DNA from: Betaproteobacteria bacterium
Lineage (GTDB): Bacteria; Pseudomonadota; Gammaproteobacteria; Burkholderiales; SG8-41
Direction: 5' to 3'
NCBI GenBank assembly: GCA_021414185.1
Contig: JAIOOZ010000223.1
Coordinates: 1 to 12,962, forward strand
Length of the DNA stretch: 12,962 nt
The notes below the pieces were generated by a model, which saw nothing but the letters and a program-made list of their open reading frames with translations, had not been told where the DNA came from and searched no databases. The translations under genes and the position numbers were made by a program. Positions 1 through 7,609 of this stretch are shown here, piece by piece; position 1 is the stretch's first letter; every line of letters begins with the position of its first letter.

Positions 1-965
1 TCGGCCTCAATATTGCCGAAGCGCTGCTGCGCGCCGGCGAAGAGGTCATCGTTCTCGGCAATCAGGACCCGCCATCCCTTGCAATTGCTGAGCTCGGCCG
101 TTTGCCGGGGAAACTGCATGTAGTCAGGGCCGATGTGTCTGATCGCGGGGCAGTCGATGCGGCATTCAGCCAGCACCGGCCGCATCGCTTGGTGCACGCC
201 GCGACGATCACGGCAGGAGCGGACCGCGAGTTGCGCGAATTCGACCGCATCATCGACGTCAACATCAAGGGCACCGCCAATGTGTTGCGTGCAGCGGTCG
301 AATCCGGCGTGGAGAAATTTGTCTATGTCAGTTCGGGATCGGTGTACGGCGAGTCCCTGCTTGGCCGCGACCCGCTGGCGGAGGAGCGGTCGGCGCCCGT
401 CCCCGACACTTTGTATGCGATAACGAAATTCGCCGGCGAGCGCATCTGCGCGCGCTTGAGCGGCAACACCGGATTAAAAGTGGTCTGCGTGCGCCTGGGC
501 AGCGTATTCGGGCCGTGGGAATTCGACACCGGCGTGCGCGACACGCTGTCGCTGCCCTTGCAGATTCTGCGCAGGGCAATGCGCGGAGAAGAAGTGCTGA
601 TCGCGCACAACGAACCGCGGCGGGACTGGATATACAGCCGCGACGTGGCGGCCGGCATTGTCGGCATCCTGCAGGCGCCTGTCGTGCCGCATGGTCTCTA
701 CAATCTGTCGTCCGGACTTGCATGGAGCGGGGTGAGCGCCGCATGGTGCGAATGCCTGCGCGCCGAATTTCCGCGCCTGCAGTTCAGGACGATTGCCGAT
801 GGCGAAAGGGCCAACGTTGAATTTCTCGGCAGCGTCGATCGCGCGACTATGCGCATTGACCGCCTGGCCGCGGACACCGGCTTTCAGGCCGCTTTCGATC
901 AACGACGGGCTTTTGACGACTACCTGGCATGGATACGCGGGCACGCTGCATTTTTGACACAATAA
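1..965 (+). CDS. NAD-dependent epimerase/dehydratase (extended SDR), 5' end outside the window
   Basis: Reading frame 3 is open from the left edge, so the first 33 visible codons (GLNIAEALLRAGEEV...) belong to this gene and the true start lies upstream; the TTG at 102 is internal. The fragment begins just inside a Rossmann fold: the last Gly of GxxGxxG, helix, then a beta-2 strand (VIVLGN). It continues with an acidic VRADVSD segment, the YVSSGSVYG strand, and the catalytic YxxxK (YAITK, visible residues about 138-142). This is the pattern of extended SDRs such as UDP-sugar epimerases and dehydratases, which use NAD(P) on nucleotide sugars or related substrates in the cytoplasm. The 320 visible residues are close to the usual family length. 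It is followed after 18 bases by a thioesterase and then an SDR, so it is probably part of that operon, and the substrate may be a small hydroxy acid or sugar derivative. Substrate unassigned. Confidence 0.87.
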   Translation, partial: GLNIAEALLRAGEEVIVLGNQDPPSLAIAELGRLPGKLHVVRADVSDRGAVDAAFSQHRPHRLVHAATITAGADRELREFDRIIDVNIKGTANVLRAAVESGVEKFVYVSSGSVYGESLLGRDPLAEERSAPVPDTLYAITKFAGERICARLSGNTGLKVVCVRLGSVFGPWEFDTGVRDTLSLPLQILRRAMRGEEVLIAHNEPRRDWIYSRDVAAGIVGILQAPVVPHGLYNLSSGLAWSGVSAAWCECLRAEFPRLQFRTIADGERANVEFLGSVDRATMRIDRLAADTGFQAAFDQRRAFDDYLAWIRGHAAFLTQ

Positions 966-983
966 ATACGGGGACGAAGGGCC

Positions 984-1385
984 ATGAGTGAGCAACGAAA
1001 ATTTTTAGCGAGCGCGAAGGTCCCCGTGAGGTGGGCGGACCTGGATGCCAACGGGCACGTCAACAATGCAAAATATTTTACGTACTTCGAGCAGGCCCGC
1101 ATCGCCTGGCTCGAAAGCCAGAACGCGCAAAACGCCGCAGGGCAGGGGCCGGTGATCGCGCAGACCGGCTGCAGCTTTTTGCTGCCGATCCCGTACCCGG
1201 AAACGCTGGAGATCAGCGTGTTCGCAGGGCCGCCCGGCCGCTCGAGCTTCCCCACCTTTTACGAGATCGTGGGCGTAGCGGGCAGCAAATACGCGGAAGG
1301 CCAGGCCATCATGGTGTGGGTGGACAGAACCACCGGGAAATCCTGCCCCATTCCGGCAACGCTGCGCAAAACCCTGGAGTCCTGA
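984..1385 (+). CDS. Hotdog-fold acyl-CoA thioesterase (4HBT/YbgC/FadM-like)
   Basis: A 133-residue protein of the usual length for single-domain hotdog thioesterases. The N-terminal block VRWADLDANGHVNN (residues 15-28) followed by YFTYFEQAR matches the 4-hydroxybenzoyl-CoA thioesterase/YbgC signature; D21 sits where the catalytic Asp of YbgC lies. Such enzymes hydrolyse acyl-CoA thioesters to the free acid and CoA in the cytoplasm, usually as tetramers. The ATG at 984 is preceded by a purine-rich GACGAAGG (973-980). The gene starts 18 bases after the epimerase-like gene and ends 27 bases before the SDR, so all three are probably cotranscribed. In this context it may release CoA from a pathway intermediate or act as a safety valve. 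The chain length or aromatic preference cannot be read from the sequence. Confidence 0.88.
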   Translation: MSEQRKFLASAKVPVRWADLDANGHVNNAKYFTYFEQARIAWLESQNAQNAAGQGPVIAQTGCSFLLPIPYPETLEISVFAGPPGRSSFPTFYEIVGVAGSKYAEGQAIMVWVDRTTGKSCPIPATLRKTLES

Positions 1386-1412
1386 ATTGAATCTCTCACT
1401 TGAAAGAAACGC

Positions 1413-2186
1413 ATGGCATCTCTGACCGGAAAATGCGCGGTCGTCACCGGCGCGTCGAGCGAAAAAGGCATCGGCCGCGCGATCGCTAAACGTTTCGCGG
1501 AGAACGGCGCATCCGTGCTCCTCGTCGCCGAAGGGACTGAATCGCAATTGCAGGAAGCGCAGCGCGAATGCCGCGAGTCCTCTGCGGCAGGCCGGATCGA
1601 GTACAGGATTTTCGATTTATCGGCGGCCGGCGCGGCTGAGGCGATGATAGTTGAGGCGGAGCGCCTGTTCGGCCGCGTGGATATCCTCGTGAACAATGCG
1701 GTGTTCCGCACCGACTTCGATTTTGGCGACTACACCCATGACATGTTCAGCAAGGCCGTGGCCGTGAACATCGGGGCGCCGTTTTTTGCGAGCCAGGCGG
1801 TCGTGCCGCTCATGCGCCGGCAGGGCGGCGGCAGGATCATACATATCGCCAGCCAGCTCGCGAAAGTGGCGTTCGCGAAACGGGCGCTTTACGGCCTTAC
1901 GAAGGCGGCGATCGTGCATCTCACCAAGTCCATGGCATACGAACTTGGGCGATATGGAATCAGCGTGAATTCGATCAGCCCGGGTCCGACCCTGACGCAG
2001 CCGATACTTAAGCGACTCAATGCGGATCCGGCGCAGGCAAAACAGCGGCTCGACTCGTACGTCCCGATAGGCCGCTTCGGCGAGCCGGACGAGATTGCCG
2101 ATGTTGCGCTGTTTCTGGCGACGACCTCCGCTACTTATCTACATGGCGAGGACATCTGCGTTGACGGCGGGTATACGTCGCATTGA
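1413..2186 (+). CDS. Classical short-chain dehydrogenase/reductase
   Basis: A 257-residue NAD(P)-dependent oxidoreductase with the full classical SDR layout. The cofactor loop is TGASSEKGIG (12-21, a slightly lengthened TGxxxGxG). It is followed by VNNA (93-96), N119, S147 and YGLTK (Y160, K164), giving the N-S-Y-K tetrad, then the SPGP turn (189-192) and the terminal DGGYT. The lengthened Gly loop resembles FabI-like or divergent SDRs, but the YxxxK spacing is that of ordinary ketoreductases. The ATG at 1413 follows a GAAAG stretch. It is the last gene of the epimerase-thioesterase-SDR set. A close paralogue lies immediately downstream in the opposite direction, separated by 22 bases; both share FFASQAVVP and MRRQGGGRIIHIASQ. 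It probably oxidises a hydroxyl or reduces a keto group of a carbon-source intermediate; the substrate is unknown. Confidence 0.92.
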   Translation: MASLTGKCAVVTGASSEKGIGRAIAKRFAENGASVLLVAEGTESQLQEAQRECRESSAAGRIEYRIFDLSAAGAAEAMIVEAERLFGRVDILVNNAVFRTDFDFGDYTHDMFSKAVAVNIGAPFFASQAVVPLMRRQGGGRIIHIASQLAKVAFAKRALYGLTKAAIVHLTKSMAYELGRYGISVNSISPGPTLTQPILKRLNADPAQAKQRLDSYVPIGRFGEPDEIADVALFLATTSATYLHGEDICVDGGYTSH

Positions 2187-2208
2187 CACGCGCCGGCCAG
2201 CGCATTTT

Positions 2209-2964
2209 TCAGTGCAAGGTATAGCCGCCGTCGACCACGATGTTCTGGCCGATCAGGAACTCCGGCGCCGCCGTGGCCAGAAACAACGCGACATCGGCAA
2301 TTTCTTCGGGCGTACCGCGCCGGCCGCTGCGCAGATAGCCCAGCAATTTGCGCGCGGTCTCGGGATTGGTCGTGCCGGTGTCGATGGGGCCGGGACTGAT
2401 GGCGTTTACGAGGATGCCATCGGCGGCGAGTTCGTATGCCATCGCGCGCGCAAGATGAATCAACGCAGCTTTCGTCATGCCGTAGAGCGTGCGTTGGTCC
2501 GCCGCCACCAGGCCCATCTGGCTCGCGATGTGGATGATGCGGCCGCCGCCCTGCCGGCGCATTGCGGGAACCACCGCCTGCGACGCGAAAAACGGGGTTT
2601 CCAGGTTGACGGCAACGGTCTGCCGAAAATCTTTGCGCGTGAATTCATCGAAGCGTTTGCGCGCCCGCACAGCCGCGTTGTTGACCAGAATGTCGACGCG
2701 CCCGAAATGCTTCAGCGCCGCCTCGACCATCGCTTCCGCGGCGCTGGATTGTTCGAGATCATAGAGCGCCGCTTCGACGCGGCACGCGCCGCCGCCCAGG
2801 GTGCGGCATTCGGCCGCGACCGCCTGCAACTGATCTTCCGGCCCTTCCGCCACGAGCAGCAGATTTGCCCCTGCGCCCGCAAGACGGCGCGCGATCGCGC
2901 TGCCGATGCCTTTGGGATTGGATGCCCCGGTGATGATCGCAGCCTTGTTTGCGAGTTTTTGCAT
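2209..2964 (-). CDS. Classical short-chain dehydrogenase/reductase, paralogue of the convergent SDR
   Basis: A 251-residue SDR. The frame stays open upstream to 3075, but the start at 2964 (MQKLANKAAIITGA) places the cofactor strand at residue 8 as in the family; the upstream extension is not SDR-like and would overlap the divergent dioxygenase gene. Motifs: TGASNPKGIG (12-21), VNNA (94-97), N120, S148, YGMTK (Y161, K165), SPGP (190-193) and the DGGYTLH end. An upstream GGAAAG (about 2974-2979 on this strand) is a weak ribosome site. By eye it is strongly similar over its whole length to the SDR at 1413-2186, including the same two-residue longer Gly loop, so the pair arose by duplication with inversion or from a shared ancestor. 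It is transcribed away from the dioxygenase gene and may share its control region. Substrate unknown. Confidence 0.92.
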   Translation of the reverse strand: MQKLANKAAIITGASNPKGIGSAIARRLAGAGANLLLVAEGPEDQLQAVAAECRTLGGGACRVEAALYDLEQSSAAEAMVEAALKHFGRVDILVNNAAVRARKRFDEFTRKDFRQTVAVNLETPFFASQAVVPAMRRQGGGRIIHIASQMGLVAADQRTLYGMTKAALIHLARAMAYELAADGILVNAISPGPIDTGTTNPETARKLLGYLRSGRRGTPEEIADVALFLATAAPEFLIGQNIVVDGGYTLH

Positions 2965-2983
2965 GGTGAATTTTCTTTCCGTC

Positions 2984-2997
2984 AATCCGTATGGATT
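2984..2997. promoter_or_regulatory. Candidate operator: AATCC-N4-GGATT inverted repeat
   Basis: A perfect 5-base inverted repeat with a GTAT spacer lies in the 94-base gap between the divergent SDR (start 2964) and dioxygenase (start 3059) genes. The position suits a dimeric regulator controlling both. No convincing -35/-10 pair was found on either side, and short palindromes arise by chance, so this is tentative. Confidence 0.25.
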
Positions 2998-3058
2998 CTT
3001 CGTTGTAAAAGCGGTATCGTAACTCTTTGGCCACGGGTTGGCTGCGCAGGGGGAAACC

Positions 3059-3937
3059 ATGAAGGTTCTGAGCAAAACACAGGTTGAAAATTATCGGCGC
3101 GACGGCTTTCTGTTTCCGCTGCCGGCGCTGACGCCGGCCGAGGCGGCCTCCGCTTTGGCGGACCTGCAAAGAATCGAGTCCCGTCTCGGCGCGCCCTTGC
3201 CGCAAAATGAAATGAAGTGGCGCTGCGGCGCGTACGTTTATTCTCCGGCCGTCGACGCGCTGGTCCGCCATCCGCGCGTTCTGGACATCGTCGAGGACGT
3301 GCTGGGGCCGAACATCCTGGTGTTCTGGGCCACCTATTTCATCAAGGACCCGGGCACGCCGGCTTTCACCGCGTGGCATCAGGACGCGACTTATTTCGGC
3401 CTCGACCCGCTTGAGCACGTTACCGCGTGGGTCGCGCTGTCCGATGCGAGCCGCGAGGCCGGGTGCATGGACGTGGTGTCTGCGCATGGCGCAACCAGGC
3501 AGTACCATCACTCCGCGGCGCGACTGCCAAACAGCATCAATGGCGCCGGCCAGGTGATAGTCGAGCCGGTGGACGACAGCGGGGCAGTGGCCATGGAGCT
3601 GAAGGCCGGCGAGCTGTCATTGCATCACACCATGTGCCTGCACCGGTCGGCGCCCAACCGCGCCTCGCACCGGCGCGTTGGTCTGGGCATCAGCTATATT
3701 CCCACGCACGTGCGCCCGACGTGCGCAACGCGCTTGTCGGCGCTGCTGGTGCGCGGCGTCGACAATTTCGGCTATTTCGATCACCTGTCCGCGCCGGCCG
3801 GCGAACTCACGCCCGCGGGCATCGCTGCGCACGCCGACACCTATCAGCGCTTTCGCGAAAATTATTACGAGCAGGAAAAGCGCCACGACGCGGCGTTCGC
3901 GCATCGCGGCGCCGCCATGGAAGCGCGGCCAGCGTAG
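3059..3937 (+). CDS. Phytanoyl-CoA dioxygenase (PhyH) family Fe(II)/2-oxoglutarate oxygenase
   Basis: A 292-residue protein starting at the ATG at 3059, five bases after an AGGGGG ribosome site (3048-3053); a TTG at 3038 is in frame but lacks one. The N-terminal QVENYRRDGFLFP is typical of PhyH proteins. The metal triad is visible: H107 and D109 in AWHQDATYF, and the distal H195 in LHRSAPN. It is followed by an Arg (R205 or R206) expected to bind the 2-oxoglutarate carboxylate. Because the Asp of HxD is present, hydroxylation is expected rather than SyrB2-type halogenation, where that residue is Ala. The enzyme would hydroxylate a cytoplasmic carboxylic acid, acyl-CoA or related small molecule, coupled to 2-oxoglutarate decarboxylation. 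It lies between SDR genes, which could oxidise the new alcohol, and two Bug receptor genes, which could import the substrate. The actual substrate is unknown. Confidence 0.9.
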   Translation: MKVLSKTQVENYRRDGFLFPLPALTPAEAASALADLQRIESRLGAPLPQNEMKWRCGAYVYSPAVDALVRHPRVLDIVEDVLGPNILVFWATYFIKDPGTPAFTAWHQDATYFGLDPLEHVTAWVALSDASREAGCMDVVSAHGATRQYHHSAARLPNSINGAGQVIVEPVDDSGAVAMELKAGELSLHHTMCLHRSAPNRASHRRVGLGISYIPTHVRPTCATRLSALLVRGVDNFGYFDHLSAPAGELTPAGIAAHADTYQRFRENYYEQEKRHDAAFAHRGAAMEARPA

Positions 3938-3994
3938 CGCACTGGCTGCCGCGCATGCTCCGGTATGGCGCGGAAAGTAACCGGCGGGCTTGAT

Positions 3995-4041
3995 CCCGGT
4001 GCATGAAGCAGGGCGGGGGCGGCGTGGCGCCGCGAACCGGG
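3995..4041. other. Nested stem-loop in the dioxygenase-Bug spacer
   Basis: CCCGGT (3995-4000) can pair with ACCGGG (4036-4041), enclosing a second hairpin GCGGCG-TGG-CGCCGC (4019-4033). It lies in the 178-base spacer after the dioxygenase gene. There is no T-run after it, so it is not a canonical intrinsic terminator; it could be an RNA processing or attenuation structure, or chance in GC-rich DNA. Confidence 0.3.
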
Positions 4042-4115
4042 ACGGGCACGGAATTCGCTAACGGAAGTGAAGGGTCGCACCACTCGCGTCAATCGGGGCG
4101 ATCGTCTTAAACAAG

Positions 4116-5132
4116 ATGGGAGTCAAAGTGAAAAATGTAAATTGCGCGCGGGGGCCTTTCGTCCGCGCCCGTATGCTGGCGGCAATTGCGGTGGCGTTGC
4201 CCGGTCTCATTGGAATAAACGAGGCGGGCGCGCAGAAATGGCCCGAGAAGACCGTGCGCATCGTGACGCCTTTCGCGCCGGGCGGCGGCACCGATTTTTT
4301 CGCGCGCCTGCTTTCGCAACGTTTGTCGGAGACGCAGGGGCAGCAGTTCATCGTCGATAACCGGCCGGGCGCTGGCTCTACCATAGGCACGGAATACGTC
4401 GCCAAATCGCCGGCAGACGGCTACACGTTCCTGATGACTTCTTCTTCATTCTCCGTCAATCCGGCGCTCTATCCCAAGCTGCGCTACGACTCGATCAAGG
4501 ATCTGGCGCCGGTCACCATGGTCGTGAGCGTGCCGCACGTGATCGTCGTCCATCCGTCGCTGCCGGTCAAAAACGTGCAGGAGCTCGTCAAGCTCGCGAA
4601 AAGCAAGCCGGGGGAACTGCGCTATTCCACCGCAGGCCAGGGCAGCGCGATTCACCTCGCGGGCGCGCTGTTTGGCGAGGTCACGAAGACGGACCTGGTG
4701 CAGCTGCCGTACAAAGGCTCGCCCCCCGCGGTCATCGCCGTGATCGGCGGCGAAGCGGCGTTGATGTTTTCGACCATAGAGACGGTGATGCCGACTATCC
4801 GCAGCGGCCGCCTGAAGGCGCTCGCAGTATCGACGCGCGAGCGCTCGCCCATGCTGCCAAATGTGCCGACGGTGATTGAATCCGGCTTCAGGGATTACGA
4901 AGTTATCGGCTGGTTTGGCCTGTTCGCTCCGGCGGGCACGCCGCCCGCTATTGTCGACCAGTTGAGATCGGAGGTCGCCAAGGCGCTCGCCGTGCCTGAA
5001 ATCCGCGAGCGGATGGTCAACGAGGGCGCCAAGCCGGTCGGCGACACGCCGGTGGAGTTCGGCCGTTTCGTGCGCGACGAAATCGCGCGGTGGACCAAAA
5101 TCATCCAGCAGGCGGGCATCAAGCTGGATTGA
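4116..5132 (+). CDS. Bug/TctC family periplasmic solute receptor (receptor 1)
   Basis: A 338-residue secreted receptor of the tripartite tricarboxylate transporter family. It has a positively charged N-terminus, a hydrophobic segment (about 20-33) and a likely cleavage after AGA (39). The mature protein begins KWPEKTVRIVTPFAPGGGTD, the first ligand loop. Later come VDNRPGAGSTIGTEYVA, ADGYT, STAGQGSAIH and the PYKGSPPAVIAVIGG loop, ending WTKIIQQAGIKLD. In characterised Bug proteins these two loops hold a carboxylate of the ligand. The ATG at 4116 gives the longest form but has no clear ribosome site. GTG at 4128, in frame, is preceded at five bases by GGGAG (4118-4122) and may be the real start; the signal peptide is unaffected. 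It lies 178 bases after the dioxygenase gene and 72 before a second receptor. Ligand unknown. Confidence 0.93.
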   Translation: MGVKVKNVNCARGPFVRARMLAAIAVALPGLIGINEAGAQKWPEKTVRIVTPFAPGGGTDFFARLLSQRLSETQGQQFIVDNRPGAGSTIGTEYVAKSPADGYTFLMTSSSFSVNPALYPKLRYDSIKDLAPVTMVVSVPHVIVVHPSLPVKNVQELVKLAKSKPGELRYSTAGQGSAIHLAGALFGEVTKTDLVQLPYKGSPPAVIAVIGGEAALMFSTIETVMPTIRSGRLKALAVSTRERSPMLPNVPTVIESGFRDYEVIGWFGLFAPAGTPPAIVDQLRSEVAKALAVPEIRERMVNEGAKPVGDTPVEFGRFVRDEIARWTKIIQQAGIKLD

Positions 5133-5204
5133 GCGTTGCGCAATGGACCGCCGTGCCGCCGCACCGGCAGCTTGATCAATTGGAATGCAAAGGAACGCCT
5201 CAAA

Positions 5205-6185
5205 ATGAAAATGCAACGACGCGCGGGACTTCGACGTCACCTGAATGCGATGCTGGCCATGTTGCTGGCGACGTTTGCCCTGCAAACGTGGGCGGAATTT
5301 CCAGAACGCGCGATTCGCCTGGTGGTGCCGTGGCCGGCGGGTGCCACGACCGACGTGGCGGCGCGAATTTTTGGTGATCGATTGTCGAAGAAGCTGGGCG
5401 TGGGCGTGGTGGTCGAGAACCGCGGCGGCGCCAACGCGATAGTCGGCACCCAGTTCGTCGCCAAGTCCGCGCCCGACGGTTATACGCTGGAATTCACGAC
5501 TTCCGAGCCGCTGACCATCAATCCGAATATCTACAAGACATTGCCGTACGATGTCGAAAAAGACCTGGAGCCGCTCGCATTTGTCGGGCGCACGTATTTT
5601 GTCGTCGCGGCGAAGACGGCGTTTCCCGCCAACGATATTCAGGGCGCCATCGCCCTGGCAAAGCAGCAGCCGGGGAAAATCACCGTCGGCAGCTATGGCA
5701 TAGCGGATATGTTTCTGGGCTCATTCGAATCTGCGACCGGCACGCAATTTCTGGTGGTGCCGTTTCAGGGCGGCGGGCCGGCGATCACGGCAGTGCTGGG
5801 AGGGCAGGTCGATCTTACGCTGGCCGCGTCGTTTTCCGCCGCGCAGCACCTGGCGGGCGGCCGAATCAAGGTGTTGGGAATCGGCAGCGCGAAGCGGGTG
5901 CAATTACTGCCCGACACGCCGACTTTCATCGAGCAGGGCATGGCCGGCTTCGAGATCGGCAACTGGGTCAGCATACATGCGCCGCGCGGACTGCCCGAGC
6001 GCACGCGCGAGGTATTGCGTCAGGCGATAGAAGAAATCGTGCGCTCCGCGGAATTCATCGAGCGTGGCCGGGCGATCGGCATCGAAGTCGACTATGCGCC
6101 GCCTGACGCCCTGCGCGCATTCATGCGGGCTGACAGCGCGCGCTGGCGCAAAGTCGCGCGAGAGAAGAAGATCGAAATCGAGTAA
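5205..6185 (+). CDS. Bug/TctC family periplasmic solute receptor (receptor 2, divergent ligand loops)
   Basis: A 326-residue receptor. The start at 5205 (MKMQRRAGLRRH) has AAGGAA nine bases upstream (5190-5195); the frame is open further upstream from a TTG at 5136, but that stretch is not signal-like. The signal peptide is KMQRRAGLRRH, then a hydrophobic core (about 15-27), with cleavage after TWA (30). The fold markers are kept: VVENRGGANAIVGTQFVA, PDGYT, LPYD and the terminal WRKVAREKKIEIE. Two ligand loops differ from the other four receptors here: VPWPAGATTD replaces PxxGGGxD, and PFQGGGPA replaces PYKG. The usual S/T-G-x-G-x-x-x-H segment is replaced by VGSYGIADMFLG. It is downstream of receptor 1 by 72 bases, probably cotranscribed, yet likely binds something different. 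Confidence 0.93.
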   Translation: MKMQRRAGLRRHLNAMLAMLLATFALQTWAEFPERAIRLVVPWPAGATTDVAARIFGDRLSKKLGVGVVVENRGGANAIVGTQFVAKSAPDGYTLEFTTSEPLTINPNIYKTLPYDVEKDLEPLAFVGRTYFVVAAKTAFPANDIQGAIALAKQQPGKITVGSYGIADMFLGSFESATGTQFLVVPFQGGGPAITAVLGGQVDLTLAASFSAAQHLAGGRIKVLGIGSAKRVQLLPDTPTFIEQGMAGFEIGNWVSIHAPRGLPERTREVLRQAIEEIVRSAEFIERGRAIGIEVDYAPPDALRAFMRADSARWRKVAREKKIEIE

Positions 6186-6247
6186 GCAGGGTATCGTGAC
6201 CCGGCAATAAGGCGCGACGAAAGTATCAGGCCGACACGCCCTTCCCG

Positions 6248-7609
6248 TTATTTTCGGCCGATATTCACCATTTCGAAGAACGGATCGAGATCGGACGCTT
6301 CTTCGAATTTCCACAGCCAGGCAAGCGCCTGCTCGACTTGTTTTTTGGGCAAGACGCGGCCGGTTAGCATCCGGAATTTGTCGCTGACTTCCTCGTCCGT
6401 CATCGGATTCTTGTGATGACCGCGCGGATGCTCGACGCTTTCGGTTATCGTGCTTCCGCTTTTGGTGGTTATCTCGATGCGGCATGGATACTTGTCCGGG
6501 AATTGCCGGGACAGTTCCGGATCCTCCTTGATCTCGATCTTGTCGGAGAGCCGATGGATCCTTTCGTCCTGCAACCGCTCGTCCGAAAATATTTCATCGC
6601 CGAAGCGCCCATCCAGCAGCACCGCCGACACGATGTACGGCAGGCTGTGATCGGCGGTTTCCCGCGTGGTAGGCCGCCATTTTTCCCGTTCGCTGCCGAT
6701 TTCGCTCCAGGCAAACCAGTAGGTGTAAATCGTGATGTTCTTGATGTCCTCGGCGGCCACCTTGCGATGCAGTTCCAGCGCCGCGGTGATGGGCGCATGC
6801 GAATGGGACTCCGACAGGAAATACTTCATCTGCGCTTCGGGCAGCCGGAACGGCCGCCCCTGGCCAGGCAGCGGAGGATAGTCGAATTCGGGCACGAGCT
6901 CGCGCAATCCGTGCGAGCCTTCGATCACATGATCGGGGCCGGTCATGCCCTGGCTGGCGAGGACGGCGGCGAACATGCCGTTGCGCGCCGCGTTGCCGGC
7001 TGCAGATGCTTTCCACATCGAAAGATGGCCGCGTCTGGTGGCGTGCAGCGCGATATTGGGCGTAATCCCCAGGGAGATCGCGTTCGTCATTTGTTCGCGG
7101 TCGAGAGACATCAGGCGCGCAGCGCCGACCGCGCTGCCGACCGCCGTGTAGAAGACATGATCCATGCCGTGGTCGCGCATGCACGCGGCCTGGCGGAAAT
7201 TGAAAAAAACTTCGTAGGCGAGGGTCATGGCGGTCATGACATCCTTACCGCTGCTCTTTTTGATGTTCGCCGCGGCAAGCAAGGCGGAGATCATGTCGCT
7301 GGGATGCCCGCCGCCGCCGGGAAATGCGTCGTTGCCGTCCAGGTAACGCACCATCACGCCGTTCGCAAAGGCCGCGAGTTCCGGCAAGGTCCTGACGGCG
7401 GTACCCAGGATATACGCGCCTTCCGGCACCTTAACCCGCTGCGCGACGCTGCGCGCAATGCCGCAAGGCAGCTCATGATAGGCGGCAAGGCCGCAGGCGA
7501 AGCTGTCTATCAAGCGCCGCTTGCAGTCATGCGCAACGTGCGCGGGTATGTCGGAAAATTGAAGGGTGGTCGCGAAATCAGCGATGCGCGCGATGGTCGT
7601 ATCCGTCAT
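6248..7609 (-). CDS. MmgE/PrpD family protein (2-methylcitrate dehydratase / cis-aconitate decarboxylase superfamily)
   Basis: A 453-residue protein, the usual family length. The start at 7609 (MTDTTIARIADFA) is typical; the frame continues upstream to 7840 but that part has no family resemblance, and AGAGAGA lies just upstream of the chosen start. Family blocks: LDGNDAFPGGGGHPSD (residues 90-105), MWKASAAGNAARNG (198-211) and, near the C-terminus, GHHKNPMTDEEVSDKF. D91, H102 and K200 fall where the active-site Asp, His and Lys of IRG1-type cis-aconitate decarboxylase lie. Known members dehydrate 2-methylcitrate, decarboxylate cis-aconitate or epimerise iminodisuccinate, so a cytoplasmic lyase or isomerase on a di- or tricarboxylate is expected. 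The context (no prpB/prpC; four Bug genes flank it) argues against the methylcitrate cycle. It is divergent from a Bug pair and convergent with receptor 2. Confidence 0.93.
   Translation of the reverse strand: MTDTTIARIADFATTLQFSDIPAHVAHDCKRRLIDSFACGLAAYHELPCGIARSVAQRVKVPEGAYILGTAVRTLPELAAFANGVMVRYLDGNDAFPGGGGHPSDMISALLAAANIKKSSGKDVMTAMTLAYEVFFNFRQAACMRDHGMDHVFYTAVGSAVGAARLMSLDREQMTNAISLGITPNIALHATRRGHLSMWKASAAGNAARNGMFAAVLASQGMTGPDHVIEGSHGLRELVPEFDYPPLPGQGRPFRLPEAQMKYFLSESHSHAPITAALELHRKVAAEDIKNITIYTYWFAWSEIGSEREKWRPTTRETADHSLPYIVSAVLLDGRFGDEIFSDERLQDERIHRLSDKIEIKEDPELSRQFPDKYPCRIEITTKSGSTITESVEHPRGHHKNPMTDEEVSDKFRMLTGRVLPKKQVEQALAWLWKFEEASDLDPFFEMVNIGRK

Noticed and set aside
2095..3087. 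A 330-codon open frame on the plus strand
   Set aside because: It is antisense to the SDR at 2209-2964, whose motifs are complete; the plus-strand translation is Arg/Ala-rich without domain features, as expected of a shadow in GC-rich DNA.
4446..5285. A 279-codon minus-strand frame
   Set aside because: It is antisense to receptor 1 and rich in Arg and His without motifs.
6229..6259. GGCCGA...TCGGCC inverted repeat between convergent genes
   Set aside because: The loop is 19 bases, the stem only six, and half of it lies inside the lyase coding end; no T-run on either side. Not convincing as a terminator.
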